This document shows, piece by piece, positions 42,953 through 53,229 of a stretch of DNA of 64,000 bases. Where the stretch lies: assembly GCA_009829735.1 (NCBI GenBank), contig CM020620.1, forward strand, positions 6,032,593-6,096,592, read 5' to 3'. The DNA comes from Pyropia yezoensis. Lineage: Eukaryota > Rhodophyta > Bangiophyceae > Bangiales > Bangiaceae. Both the position numbers and the translations under genes were made by a program. Each line of letters opens with the position of its first letter. Within the stretch, counting starts at the first letter, position 1. The notes under the pieces are model-generated. The model was given only the letters and a program-made list of their open reading frames with translations. It ran no database searches and had not been told where the DNA came from.

Positions 42953-44956
42953 TCACTTGCTGGATGCGTACATCGCCTCCAGGGATGCCTTGTACTTCTT
43001 CGACAGCTGCGGGCGCTTGTACTTGAACGTGGGCGTCAGCAGGTCGTTCTCCACGGTGAAGCCCTGCCCCAGATCGTTGACTTCCGTCTCAAACAACAGG
43101 TCGCGGATCTCCTCGTAGCGCTTGAACTTGGCAGTGACGGTCATGGCCTTCAGCTCTTCCAGTACCGCCTTCTTGAACGCGGGCAGCGCCGCAATGGCCG
43201 CCAACCCCGCCGACACCTTGTCCGGCGCGTTCTTGGCAGCCCAGGCCTTGGCAACGATCGGGTCGGGCACCACCACAGCAAGGAGGGTCGCCTCAAAGGA
43301 GGAGCCATACACCCAGATTTGGCTGACAAGCTTGCACTTGGCGTACTCTTGCTCAAGCGCCTCGGGCGACACGTACTCGCCCTGCGCAAGCTTGAACAGG
43401 TTCTTCTTGCGATCAATGATCTGTAGCGACCCGTCCTCATTCCAGCGGCCAATGTCGCCCGTCGCAAAGAAGCCATCCGAGTCAATGGCGGCCGCGGTCG
43501 CCTCCTCGTTCCGGTAGTAGGAGCGAGTCACAAACGGCCCCCGCACACAGATCTCGCCCCGCGGACATGGCTTGTCGGCGGCTGTGTATTCCATGTCGGG
43601 CACGTCCACCAGCTTGACTTCCGCACCAGGCAGAGGGCCCCCGCAAGTGCCGGTCGGGAAGTTGGGCGCCGTGCAGCACATGCCGCCCACCGTCTCAGTG
43701 AGGCCGTAGCCTTGCAGGACGGGACACTTGAGGCACACATTGAGGAAGTCGTTGGTTTGAGCCGACATGGGCGCGGAGCCAGTGATGACAAGACGGCAAT
43801 TGGGCAGGAGCTTGGCGCGCACCTTGTTGAAGATGAGCGTATCCCACAGCCCGCTCCGTGGCGTTGCATTCTGAACTGACGCCAGCACAGAGGAGTAGGC
43901 AATGTCAAAAAGCTTCCGCTTGAGCCACCCCGACGTCTCCACCGTCTCCATGATTCGCTGCTGAAAGCGTGCAAACACCCGCGGCACCCCCGCAAACACA
44001 GTGGGCTTGGCCACCTCCAGGTCATTCAGCAGCAGCTTGACGTCGCCCTGGTAGTAGGCCACCGAGCCGCCAGCGCAAAAAATGAGCGCCTCCCCCTGCT
44101 GCGCAAAAATGTGAGCCAGGGGGAGGAAGCTCAAAAGCGTGTCGGACGAATTCAACTCAATGTTGAAGTGCTTGAAGAAGCGAAGCGCGCTGGCCACCGA
44201 CGAGACAAAGGCGCGGTTCTGTAGCGTCACGCCCTTTGGATCCCCGGTCGTCCCGCTCGTGTACATGATGACAAAGAGATCTTCCCAGCCCGACGGCGAT
44301 GCAACCGCATCGGTCGCCCCCGTGGCCAGGAGAGCCTCCATAGTGACGACTTCCCCGGCCGCCACCGATGGCAGCTGCTTGGTAGTCGCCGCAGCGGGGA
44401 TGTCCCCAGACTCCATGACCACTACTTTGGTCACGGAGGGGCACTGTGGGCGAGCGGCCAGGAAGTTGGGCAGGTTGTCCACCGACGAGAAGACCACTTT
44501 CACCTCGGCGTGGTTGATCACGTACTCGACCGCATTCGGCCCCAGCGAGTCGTACAGCGGCACCAACACCAGGCCCTGAGAGGAGCACGCCAACTGCGCC
44601 ATGCTCCAGTTGGGGCAGTTCTTCCCGTATACCCCAACCCGGTCGCCCTTGACCAGACCGCCAGCCACCAGAGCCGAGCCGAGGCGCAGCGCCGTCTCGT
44701 TCACCTTGCTGTAGCTGTGAAAAACATAGTCGCCAGCCACACCCGCCGCGCTGATCGGCCGCCAGCCGAGGCAATTGGCGGTAGGCTGCCTCTTGGCGTA
44801 ACGGGCAATAAAGTCGTACGTGGTGCGGATCGTCTCGCCGGGGAAGGGCTGCTCATCTGCGGGTAAGTAGCCACAAGTGCGGACGGGCGACTCGCCTGCG
44901 CGCATTGGCTCGGCTGCCGCGGTCGACAGCTCCACCTTGGACCGCAGGGACGCCAT
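42953..44956 (-). CDS. Long-chain acyl-CoA synthetase
   Basis: A 667-aa adenylate-forming enzyme that activates fatty acids with ATP and CoA for lipid synthesis or beta-oxidation. Landmarks in order: P-loop-like YTSGTTGDPKG (about 232-242); LSFLPLAHIFAQQGE; ITGSAPMS; QGYGLTETVGG (about 414-424); GEICVRGPFVTRSYYRNEEA; TGDIGRWNEDGSLQIIDRKK (about 499-518) with the hinge aspartate in IIDRKK; and the LACS-type continuation FKLAQGEYVSPEALEQEY. The length and the E-Y-V-x-P-E motif are typical of eukaryotic long-chain synthetases. The ATG at 44956 (MASLRSKVELST) is chosen; the frame upstream has no ATG. There is no clear membrane anchor or targeting signal. The end (MYASSK) is not a canonical peroxisomal signal. 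Single exon. Confidence 0.95.
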   Translation of the reverse strand: MASLRSKVELSTAAAEPMRAGESPVRTCGYLPADEQPFPGETIRTTYDFIARYAKRQPTANCLGWRPISAAGVAGDYVFHSYSKVNETALRLGSALVAGGLVKGDRVGVYGKNCPNWSMAQLACSSQGLVLVPLYDSLGPNAVEYVINHAEVKVVFSSVDNLPNFLAARPQCPSVTKVVVMESGDIPAAATTKQLPSVAAGEVVTMEALLATGATDAVASPSGWEDLFVIMYTSGTTGDPKGVTLQNRAFVSSVASALRFFKHFNIELNSSDTLLSFLPLAHIFAQQGEALIFCAGGSVAYYQGDVKLLLNDLEVAKPTVFAGVPRVFARFQQRIMETVETSGWLKRKLFDIAYSSVLASVQNATPRSGLWDTLIFNKVRAKLLPNCRLVITGSAPMSAQTNDFLNVCLKCPVLQGYGLTETVGGMCCTAPNFPTGTCGGPLPGAEVKLVDVPDMEYTAADKPCPRGEICVRGPFVTRSYYRNEEATAAAIDSDGFFATGDIGRWNEDGSLQIIDRKKNLFKLAQGEYVSPEALEQEYAKCKLVSQIWVYGSSFEATLLAVVVPDPIVAKAWAAKNAPDKVSAGLAAIAALPAFKKAVLEELKAMTVTAKFKRYEEIRDLLFETEVNDLGQGFTVENDLLTPTFKYKRPQLSKKYKASLEAMYASSK

Positions 44957-46884
44957 CGCTGGGCAATTGGTGGGGACAGGGGAGACGGGCACGAGGGCGA
45001 CGCGACTGCAACGAAGGGGTCACTGTCGCAGACTTGCCGTCGTCGACGCAGGGATCGTATGACTTGGGCGAGGGAGACGCGCTCTTGGGGCTGAAACGGA
45101 ACACCAGGGTCCGATCACGAGCAGGCTCGATGGCGGGGGGGCACTCTCAGATACTCGCGCTACACTGACAGGACCGGACCTGCACGCAGTCGCTCGCGCC
45201 ACACAGACACAGCGTGTATCCGGATATCTCCACAGCGCACGATTCGCGCAGAGGTGTCCTCTCTCTCCTCTCCCGTGTCGTCCGCGGCGTGGTCCCGCCT
45301 GGGAGTGTTGACACAAGACGCTGTCACACTTGTGTCATACCTGCGCAAGGGCGACTCGAGAAGCAGGCTGCCATGAGTCCACCAACGCAGCATGGCTGTC
45401 AGCGCGAGGAGTGCGTTGAATGGAAGGCAAGCCTAGCGCGAGGCTGCGACCATTCGCTGGTTGATGAGCTCATAGCTGACTGACACTGGGGAGACGCCTG
45501 ATGACAAATGACAGCCTGTGTGAGGACCACAATGAGGTAGATATGCGGCACTTCTGTAAGTACGATGAACCATCAAAACGTCTATAGAATGGATTACTTA
45601 CTAGCAAAGCTACGTACGATGAGGGCGCGCTTAAGGCCAATACGCGGCCCTCAATCGCTCTGGGAATACCCCCAGTAGGGGCGCTGATTGGTCCATAGCA
45701 GGGTCGGCCCCGGGAAGCTCGAACAGCTGTGGGCCGCACGTTGAGCGGTATTGTGCCAAGATTGGTCGATGAATAGCAGGCGAATAGGCAAGTAAATTGT
45801 ATCGACTTAACTTTTATGCGATTGGAAGTACATGAGGTGCGTGTACCTATAGTGTGTGAAAGCTCGCGCCACTCGGCTGTGGCTCGCCTAAAAATTAGGT
45901 GGGGAGCGCGGCAGGAGTCAGTTGTCGGCGGCCGATGGCGCGCGCTGCTGGTTTCTTGGACGCGAAGTCGATTGCTGTCTACTGCACTTGGGCAATACGT
46001 CCATCGACATGGACCCGTCTTGTCCAGGACGGGACTTTTTGCGGACCGCTGCCCCATCTGTCGCCGTGCCCTCGACTCGTACGCTCCATGCCTTGTCCCC
46101 CAACGCCGCTCTCGTCCCTCTCCTTTCCCGCAAGACCCCCTGACCCTTACAACCTCCCCCTCACCAGCAGTTGCGGGACGCCTCGCTCTTGCCGAAGCCA
46201 CTTCAGCCGCTGGGGATGCCATATGTATCTCCCAGCGGCTCCGTAAAGTTGCCAGTGCGGGGCGCTGGTGCGCCCCCTGACGGTCCTGCGCCGCACTGGG
46301 AACAACAGCGGCGCTTGCCAGAACGACGCGGCTTCGTCATCGCACGCGGGGAAGGGGGTGGCGGGAGATGACAGGGCGTGAGAGGGCATAGGAGGGGAGA
46401 CGAGGCGGTTGATCAGTCGGGGAGCTGATGTGTTGGTTGTGCAACACGAGAAAGGGACGCGGAAGGATCTACGGCATCTGCACCAAAATGTGGGCCAGAG
46501 TTGGACCAGAGTATGTAATGGATACACGACTTGTTGAGATCCCGGTCAGACGGCGAGGACTTTGGGGCGTTTTTTGTAGTGCGCGTTCGGCCAAACGTTG
46601 GAGCGCGAAGCGCCCACCTTTTCCCCCGAATGCCGGACGTTCCAGCGTTCGTCGTTCGGGGGAAAACGGCGTGGTGCGGAACAAATCTGAGCAGTCGAGG
46701 TGGATTCGGAGGGGTGGGGTGCGTTCGAGCCGGCAGTGTTTTTTTTTGCTCTTTACCAGCAGACGAGCTACGTCATCCCTGCTGCCTACCCCCCCGAGTT
46801 CTTCCCAGCTCGCCCACACGTGTATACTGCGCGGCGGTCCCAGAGCGTGGCCGCGGTGGTTGTCGTCCCACCTCCCAGGCGTCC
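44957..46884. promoter_or_regulatory. Divergent upstream region of acyl-CoA synthetase and DnaE-like genes
   Basis: About 1.9 kb between two divergently transcribed genes. It has less extreme base composition than the rest of the window. ATTGG/CCAAT-type motifs are at about 45685, 45762 and 45820. No additional gene is convincing. Part of the right side may be 5' UTR or an N-terminal extension of the polymerase frame, which is open from 46531. Confidence 0.45.
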
Positions 46885-49800
46885 ATGTATTATTTGTTTG
46901 TTGCCCCTTTTGCGAGGTATTCGGCGCAACCCGTTGCTGTTGTACCGGGTGGTGCGTGCCGTCGGGTCCCTGCTGGTGGGGTCTCTGCCAGACAGGCTCT
47001 GTCGGCGTCGCGGCTGGCATTTTCGTCCTCCTTGCGAGGCCACTTAGGTCGCGGTCCGCCCGGCCGCTTGTCCTTCTTTTCCGACAGCCTGCGTCTTCCT
47101 GCCCATCCATGTGGGCCTGCGAATGAGGCACCCCCTGGGGTGGAAGACGCAGGGCACAGCTGTCGGCGTCATGGCGGCGCCTTTGTAATGCTGGCCTTCC
47201 CCGCGCGGGGTGTTGTTGCTGAAGCGGTGCCGTCTGCGGCTGACGGCGGGTCTGCTGCACCCCTCCCGTACGTTCCCCTTCACGTCCACTCTGACTACTC
47301 ACTGCTAGATGGCGCCAGCCGGCTGTCGGACTTGGTTGCCCGTGCGTCTGAGTTGGACACCCCCGCTCTGGCCTTGACCGATCATGGCGTTCTGTACGGT
47401 GCAATTGAGCTGGTCCGCACATGTACGGCGGCGGGGGTCAAACCCATTGTGGGCAACGAGATGTACGTGGTCAACGCGCCGCTGGGTGACGACGCTGTGG
47501 GCAAGAAGCGCTTCCACCTGACTGTCCTGGCCAAGAACACGACTGGCTACCGCTCCCTCGTGGCGCTAACGACCCGCTCTCACCTGGACGGGTGGCCAAA
47601 GCGAGGCGGTATGTTCTCTCGCCCAGCCATCAACAAGGAACTCCTCGCGAAGCATGCGGACGGGCTCATCATTGCATCGGGGTGCCTGAGCGGAGAAATT
47701 CCGCGCGCCCTGCTTGCCAACGACTGGGAGGAAGCGCGGCGGGTGGCCGCTTGGTACCGGGACACTTTTCCAGGTGACTTTTACCTGGAGCTCCAGGACC
47801 ATGGTTTGCCACAAGACGTGGTTGTCAACAAGGGCGTCGCGGCTTTGGCGAAGGAAATGGACCTGCCGTTGATCGCCACCAATGACTCTCACTTCACGTC
47901 TGCACAAGATGCTGCCGCCCACGACGCACTCATCTGCATGCGCACAGGGAAAAAGCTGGCGGACAAGGCGCGCCTCGTCTACACGGGCCACGAGTACTTC
48001 AAGTCCACCCCACAGCTGCTGGATGCGCTGGCCCGTACCCTCGACCCTGACGTGGCGCTCGAGGCTCTCCGCAACACGGTGGCGATTGCGGACAAGGTGT
48101 CGGCTTATGACATCCTGGGAGAGACGCGCATCCCCGACTTTCCCATTCCCGACTCGTTCGCGGTGGGGGCTGACGATGCTGCCCGCTCTCACTCCGCCTA
48201 CCTCCGCCACGTAACGCTCGAGGGGCTGGCTGCCCGGGCCCGACGCAGCAATATTTCCGAGGAGCGGTTGGCCAACGAGTATATGCCGCGTCTTACGTAC
48301 GAGCTGGACATGCTTGAGCGGATGGGCTTTCCCTCCTACTTTCTCGTCGTTTGGGACTTCATCCGCTTCGCGCGGGAGGAGGGCATCCCGGTTGGGCCCG
48401 GCCGCGGTTCCGCCGCTGGCTCCCTCGTGGCCTACGTCCTGAACATCACGACGGTGGACCCGCTGGTACACGGTCTCCTCTTCGAGCGTTTCCTCAACCC
48501 CGAGCGGGCGAGCATGCCTGACATTGACACGGACTTTTCTGTTGAGGGTCGCGAGAAGGTCATCCAGTACGTGACGAGAAAGTACGGGGAGGACCGCGTT
48601 GCGCAGATCATAACGTTTGCGCGCATGACGTCCAAGGCGCTTCTCAAGGACGTGGCGCGGGTGCACAATGTCAAGTACTCTGAGGCTGACCAGCTCGCCA
48701 AGCTCATCCCGGTTGTGCGGGGGAAGCCCGCCACTTTGGAGCAGCTATTGTCCAAAAACACCCCGTCGGCCGAGTTCAAGAAGGCCTACACGTCACAAAC
48801 CTACAAGGTGTGGGTGCCAGATGAAGAGGAAGCTGGTGTGATCGAAGGGGAAGACGGCGAGATTATTGAGTCCCATGCGGATGAGCTGCCCGCGCCGACG
48901 GCAGCGGTAGTACCGAAACGGCGGCGCGTCAAGGTGGAAACGTCTGGCGTAGACGGCGTCGGTGGCGTCTGGGAGACACGCAAATTCCGCGACCTGATTG
49001 ACAAGGCCAAGCGCATTGAGGGTACCAAGAAGTCTTACGGTGTTCATGCTGCGGGAGTCGTCATCTCATCGCGGCCGCTGGCTGAGATTGTTCCTCTGTC
49101 GCGGGGCAAGAATGGGGAGACCATCACCCAGTACGCGATGGAAGACGTTGAGGCGCTGGGGCTGCTGAAGATGGACTTTCTCGGCCTCAAAACGCTTTCC
49201 ATTATTGACGATGCCGTTAAGCTCATTAACTCACGGCGGGTTGCGCAGGGCCTGCCTGCCGACGTGGATGTGTCGGTGGACGCGTTGCCGATGGATGACC
49301 AGCCAACTTACGACCTGTTGGCCAGCGGGAAACTGTACGGCGTTTTTCAGCTGGACGCGTCGGCGGGCATGCGCTCCATTGTGCGGCAGCTGCGGCCGTC
49401 GTCGCTGGCCGACATCTCTTCCATCCTTGCGCTGTATCGGCCCGGCCCGCTTGACGCGGGGCTCATCCCCAAGTTTATTGCGCGCAAGCACGGGCGGGAA
49501 GCCATTGAAGTGGTCCACCCGCTGCTCAAGCCCATCCTAGAGGAGACTTACGGCATCCTAGTGTATCAGGAGCAAATCATGCGAGTAGCACGGGAGCTGG
49601 CTGGCTACTCCCTGGGTGAGGCTGACATTCTGCGTCGCGCCATGGGCAAGAAGAAGGTCGACGTGATGGAGCGGGAACAAGGTCGCTTTGTGGCTGGCTG
49701 CGTGTCCAACGGGGTACCCGAAGGCGTGGCGACCGACCTCTTTGCGCAGATGCTGCTGTTTGCGGAGTACTGCTTTAACAAGTCCCACTCGAGCTGCTAC

Positions 49801-52800
49801 GCCTACCTTACCTATCAGACGGCATGGCTCAAAGCCAACCACCCTGTTGAATTTTTCACCGCGCTCCTGCGCGCTAACGTGACGGCGTCGGACAAGTTGG
49901 GGCGCTACGTCGTCGACGCGGACGCTGCACATGTACGGGTTCGACCGCCCGACATTAATCGCAGTGAGCTCGGTTTCACCCCCGTCTATGACGAGGAAGA
50001 TGAGGGCGGTGGTCCCAAGCGCTACCGCGGCGCCATCCTGTTTGGTCTAGAGGCTGTGAAGACTGTTGGTGCTACGTCGGCGCTGCCGCTTATTGAAGAG
50101 CGGCGACGGGGCGGGCCGTTCCGCAATATCGCAGACATGCTCGCGCGGCTGCCGAGTAGCGTCATCAACAAACGTTCGCTGGAGGCTCTCGTTTCTTGCG
50201 GCGCCTTTGATAGCCTCCACGACAACCGGCGGGCACTGCTCGACGCGTTGCCTCACATGCTCGTTCTTCGCAAGCGCTCCACCGAGCGGGGGCGTCGGTT
50301 GGACAAGCGAGCCGTGACGGCGGCGGACAAGGCGGCGGTGGCGGCAGGCGGCACTGCCCCTGCAGGTCCCGAGGCGGTCGCTGCCGCTCGGGCGGACCTG
50401 ATGGCGGCAGCCAAGTGGGTGACTGATACGGCCAAGGAGCAGGAGTCATGGGATGAGCTGGAGCTGAGCATTTCTACCGCCGCCCGCGATACGCCCGACT
50501 TTCCCCTCCAGACGCGGTTGCAAATGGAGAAGGAGATGCTGGGCTTTTACGCCTCTGCCCATCCGCTTAGCAACCTGGGCCCCGTGACCGACCTACTGCG
50601 CCCCACCTCGCTGGTGGACATTGTCGGCTCGGACGAGACTTCGGAAGATGGTGTCGACCTAGATGTGGAGCCGGGCCTGAACGCTACGACGGGGGGCGAC
50701 GCTGTTGGTGGCGGCTCAGGGCGCCACGTGGTCGTCCGACGGACTGACGCGGCAGTGGGCAGTGATGTCGTCGACGCGAGGAGCGACGACCGGGCGTTGA
50801 CACCGTCCCCCCCGCCGCTCGCCGCAGTGCACACCGCTTCTGTGGTCAAGGAGGGCACAGAGGTGGTCACCCTCGGATTGGTGACGGGCCTCAAGATGCT
50901 CAAAACTTCTGCGCGCAAGCAGCTGATGGCTACGTGGACGCTGGAGGACGAATCGGCCACCCTCGCTGCGGTGGCTTTCCCATCCACCATGCCTGTTGTG
51001 CAGCCGGCGCTGGCTGACGAGGCGAGGGTGCTGTGCTGGGGCAAGGTGCAGCGCGACTCTGGCGGCTACACCCAGCTGATTGTCGACGACGTCCAGCGCG
51101 TCCGGTCTGCGTCAGTGTTGCTGCTGACCCGCACCCGCGATACGCCGCACTCGGGCATCGATGATCTGGGGGAGCAAGCGGGCTTTTTGGTGCGTGGTGT
51201 GACGGGCGCCCAGCCGAGCAGTGCGAGTGATCGAGGTGGTGGCAACCGCCGGACGTGGCGGAAAAAGGTGGACCTCGATACCCTGCCCCGCATCGCCGTG
51301 GTCCTGGACGCGGGTGACCCGGCAGGGGCAGCGGTGGGCGACGGTTCCCGTGAGCGCATCTACCTCGGCAACCACTGCCGTGTCCACGAGTCGCATTTGG
51401 GGCTGGTGGGGCGGGCGGTCGAAAAGATGGGCTGCACCGCCACTCTCATCCACCTGGGCGACCACTTTGCTGTCGACGCCGACGCGGACGAGGTGACCTC
51501 CGAGGCGGCCGCCGCGGCCGAGGCGGCCGACGCGGCCGAGGCGGCCGACGCGGTCGCGGCACCAGTGGCCGCGGTGGCGGGGCCGCGCGCTGCGGGGCCC
51601 TTGCCGTCCGACCATGCCGGACCTCCGTCGTCGCCGCCGCCACCGTCGTCGCCACCGCGGCAGCCTCCTCGCGGCGGCGGTGGCGGGTCGTCGGCCGCGG
51701 CGCTTCGGCGACCAGCGCCACCGCCCGCGGAACCGCCCGCCGCGTCCGTTGCACCAGTGGCCGCGACGGCGCCCGCCGTGGCGGCCACCGCGGCGGCACA
51801 GCCGGCGGTGACTCCCCCCTCCCCGGCGACAGCCTCGACGCCCGCGACTGGCGCCGCGCCCGTCCAGCCGGCGGGGGTGGCGGCGGCGCAGGCCCCCCTC
51901 GCCGTCGCGGGCGGCGTGGTGGCGTCGGCGGCCACGGTGGCGGCCAGCGTGTCTGTTGCCGCCCCCCCCTCGGCCGCTGCGGCGCCGCTGTCAGCGGTGC
52001 CGGCGGCCATGAGCTTTTGGGGCACCGCCACCCCCGCCCCTGCACCGTTGGCGGCGGCCGCCGCTCCCGCCGCTCCCGCCGCTCCGGCGGCGGCGGGAGC
52101 TGTGGCGGCGGGGACGGCCCCTTCCGCGGCGACCGCGGCCGGGGTGGCCCCGCCGGCCGGTGCGGCGGCCGCACCCCGCACGCGGGGCGCGCTGCCGCGG
52201 CGGCCGCGGCCAGCCACACGGTCGGCTGCAGAGGCGGCGGCGGCCATGCCGCCGCCGTCGCTACCACCACCGGCGGCCGCTGCCGCCGCCCCTCGTGGCA
52301 CCCTGCCCCGGCGTCGCGCCTCTGCGGCCGCCGCCGCGGCTGCCCCGCTGCAGCCGCTGAATGTCGCGTCGCCCGCCCCCGTCCCAGCGTCAGCTTTGAC
52401 AACGGCGGCGGTGCCCCCCCCCACGGCGGCCGTGTCGTCGGCGGCGCCGCCGGCGTCGCGACCACCGCCACCGTCACCCCCGCCGCCCGTGACGGCGGCG
52501 TCGTCTCTGTCAATGCCGCAGGACGTCCCCCTCCCGGTACCCCCCCCTGTGGTACCCTCCCCCACAGAGGTGGGCGCCCTCCCCCCCACCCTCTCCCTCA
52601 ACGCCGTCCTTGCCGCCGCGGGCTCTGCGCCCGCCGCCGCCGCCGTTGCGGCCGCCGACGCGGCCGTCGCCGCCGCGGCCGCCGCCGGCACGGGCGCCGA
52701 CGCGCCGTCGCCCGCCCAGGCGGCAGCCGCCGAGCTGCGGGCGCTCGACGCAGAGAACGCGCGCCAGCGGCTCGCCGCGACTGTCCGCCCCGCGGCGGAG

Positions 52801-53229
52801 CGGACAGCGGCCGAGGCCGCCGCCGCCGCTGCCGCCGCGTCTGACGCTGCCAATGACGCTGCCGCCGACGCGGTGGCGGCGGCGGCGGCGGGGGTGGACC
52901 GCCCCTTTCGGTACATGGCCGCCGCGACGCTCCTCGAGCTGGACCGAGCCGCACGGTTGGCCGACACGCGCGCCGAGGCGGCAGCCGCCGCCACCGCCGA
53001 GGGGGACGTGGTGACCATGCGCGCGCGGCTGGTGGCGATCCGCGCCGCCGCCGCGGAGACGCGGTCTGCGGGTGGCCCGCCGGGGGGGGCGGGGGGGGTG
53101 GCGCCCGGGCAACCGGGGGGGGGGACCCCCGCCGAGGTGCCGCTCGTGGCGCGCCAGGCGGCGGCGCGCGAGCCGGGGGGGGGGGGAGGGCAGCCGGTGC
53201 GGTCATCGCCGTCGACGCCGCCGGCGTGA
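46885..53229 (+). CDS. Bacterial-type DNA polymerase III alpha subunit (DnaE-like) with long Ala/Pro-rich tail
   Basis: Predicted 2,114 aa. A family-C replicative polymerase core is complete: PHP domain (PLHVHSDYSLLDG, ALTDHG, GNEMYV, ATNDSHF); palm with GPGRGSAAGSLVAYVL and the catalytic pair D548/D550 in MPDIDTDF; the third acid D764 in KMDFLGLKTL; GVFQLDASAGMRSIV and ALYRPGPLDAGL; GILVYQEQIM; the NKSHSSCYAYLTYQTAWLKA block; tandem HhH region; and an OB fold (VTLGLVTGLKMLKTSARKQL). The core ends near residue 1,535. About 580 Ala/Pro-rich residues follow, with a coiled-coil-like end. An insert at about 655-690 contains PKRRRVK. Start choice: the ATG at 46885 gives an Arg/Ser/Ala-rich leader like an organelle presequence; 46630 and 47188 are alternatives. 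Nuclear DnaE genes are unusual; an organellar role is inferred. Confidence 0.9.
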   Translation: MYYLFVAPFARYSAQPVAVVPGGACRRVPAGGVSARQALSASRLAFSSSLRGHLGRGPPGRLSFFSDSLRLPAHPCGPANEAPPGVEDAGHSCRRHGGAFVMLAFPARGVVAEAVPSAADGGSAAPLPYVPLHVHSDYSLLDGASRLSDLVARASELDTPALALTDHGVLYGAIELVRTCTAAGVKPIVGNEMYVVNAPLGDDAVGKKRFHLTVLAKNTTGYRSLVALTTRSHLDGWPKRGGMFSRPAINKELLAKHADGLIIASGCLSGEIPRALLANDWEEARRVAAWYRDTFPGDFYLELQDHGLPQDVVVNKGVAALAKEMDLPLIATNDSHFTSAQDAAAHDALICMRTGKKLADKARLVYTGHEYFKSTPQLLDALARTLDPDVALEALRNTVAIADKVSAYDILGETRIPDFPIPDSFAVGADDAARSHSAYLRHVTLEGLAARARRSNISEERLANEYMPRLTYELDMLERMGFPSYFLVVWDFIRFAREEGIPVGPGRGSAAGSLVAYVLNITTVDPLVHGLLFERFLNPERASMPDIDTDFSVEGREKVIQYVTRKYGEDRVAQIITFARMTSKALLKDVARVHNVKYSEADQLAKLIPVVRGKPATLEQLLSKNTPSAEFKKAYTSQTYKVWVPDEEEAGVIEGEDGEIIESHADELPAPTAAVVPKRRRVKVETSGVDGVGGVWETRKFRDLIDKAKRIEGTKKSYGVHAAGVVISSRPLAEIVPLSRGKNGETITQYAMEDVEALGLLKMDFLGLKTLSIIDDAVKLINSRRVAQGLPADVDVSVDALPMDDQPTYDLLASGKLYGVFQLDASAGMRSIVRQLRPSSLADISSILALYRPGPLDAGLIPKFIARKHGREAIEVVHPLLKPILEETYGILVYQEQIMRVARELAGYSLGEADILRRAMGKKKVDVMEREQGRFVAGCVSNGVPEGVATDLFAQMLLFAEYCFNKSHSSCYAYLTYQTAWLKANHPVEFFTALLRANVTASDKLGRYVVDADAAHVRVRPPDINRSELGFTPVYDEEDEGGGPKRYRGAILFGLEAVKTVGATSALPLIEERRRGGPFRNIADMLARLPSSVINKRSLEALVSCGAFDSLHDNRRALLDALPHMLVLRKRSTERGRRLDKRAVTAADKAAVAAGGTAPAGPEAVAAARADLMAAAKWVTDTAKEQESWDELELSISTAARDTPDFPLQTRLQMEKEMLGFYASAHPLSNLGPVTDLLRPTSLVDIVGSDETSEDGVDLDVEPGLNATTGGDAVGGGSGRHVVVRRTDAAVGSDVVDARSDDRALTPSPPPLAAVHTASVVKEGTEVVTLGLVTGLKMLKTSARKQLMATWTLEDESATLAAVAFPSTMPVVQPALADEARVLCWGKVQRDSGGYTQLIVDDVQRVRSASVLLLTRTRDTPHSGIDDLGEQAGFLVRGVTGAQPSSASDRGGGNRRTWRKKVDLDTLPRIAVVLDAGDPAGAAVGDGSRERIYLGNHCRVHESHLGLVGRAVEKMGCTATLIHLGDHFAVDADADEVTSEAAAAAEAADAAEAADAVAAPVAAVAGPRAAGPLPSDHAGPPSSPPPPSSPPRQPPRGGGGGSSAAALRRPAPPPAEPPAASVAPVAATAPAVAATAAAQPAVTPPSPATASTPATGAAPVQPAGVAAAQAPLAVAGGVVASAATVAASVSVAAPPSAAAAPLSAVPAAMSFWGTATPAPAPLAAAAAPAAPAAPAAAGAVAAGTAPSAATAAGVAPPAGAAAAPRTRGALPRRPRPATRSAAEAAAAMPPPSLPPPAAAAAAPRGTLPRRRASAAAAAAAPLQPLNVASPAPVPASALTTAAVPPPTAAVSSAAPPASRPPPPSPPPPVTAASSLSMPQDVPLPVPPPVVPSPTEVGALPPTLSLNAVLAAAGSAPAAAAVAAADAAVAAAAAAGTGADAPSPAQAAAAELRALDAENARQRLAATVRPAAERTAAEAAAAAAAASDAANDAAADAVAAAAAGVDRPFRYMAAATLLELDRAARLADTRAEAAAAATAEGDVVTMRARLVAIRAAAAETRSAGGPPGGAGGVAPGQPGGGTPAEVPLVARQAAAREPGGGGGQPVRSSPSTPPA

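Noticed and set aside
45816-46280. 154-codon plus-strand frame upstream of the polymerase gene
   Set aside because: No domain, overlapping frames of similar length on both strands, and it lies in the divergent promoter region.
46531-46884. N-terminal extension of the DnaE-like frame upstream of 46885
   Set aside because: Open but without protein-like features; an ATG at 46630 exists, but the segment looks like 5' UTR. It was kept only as an alternative start.
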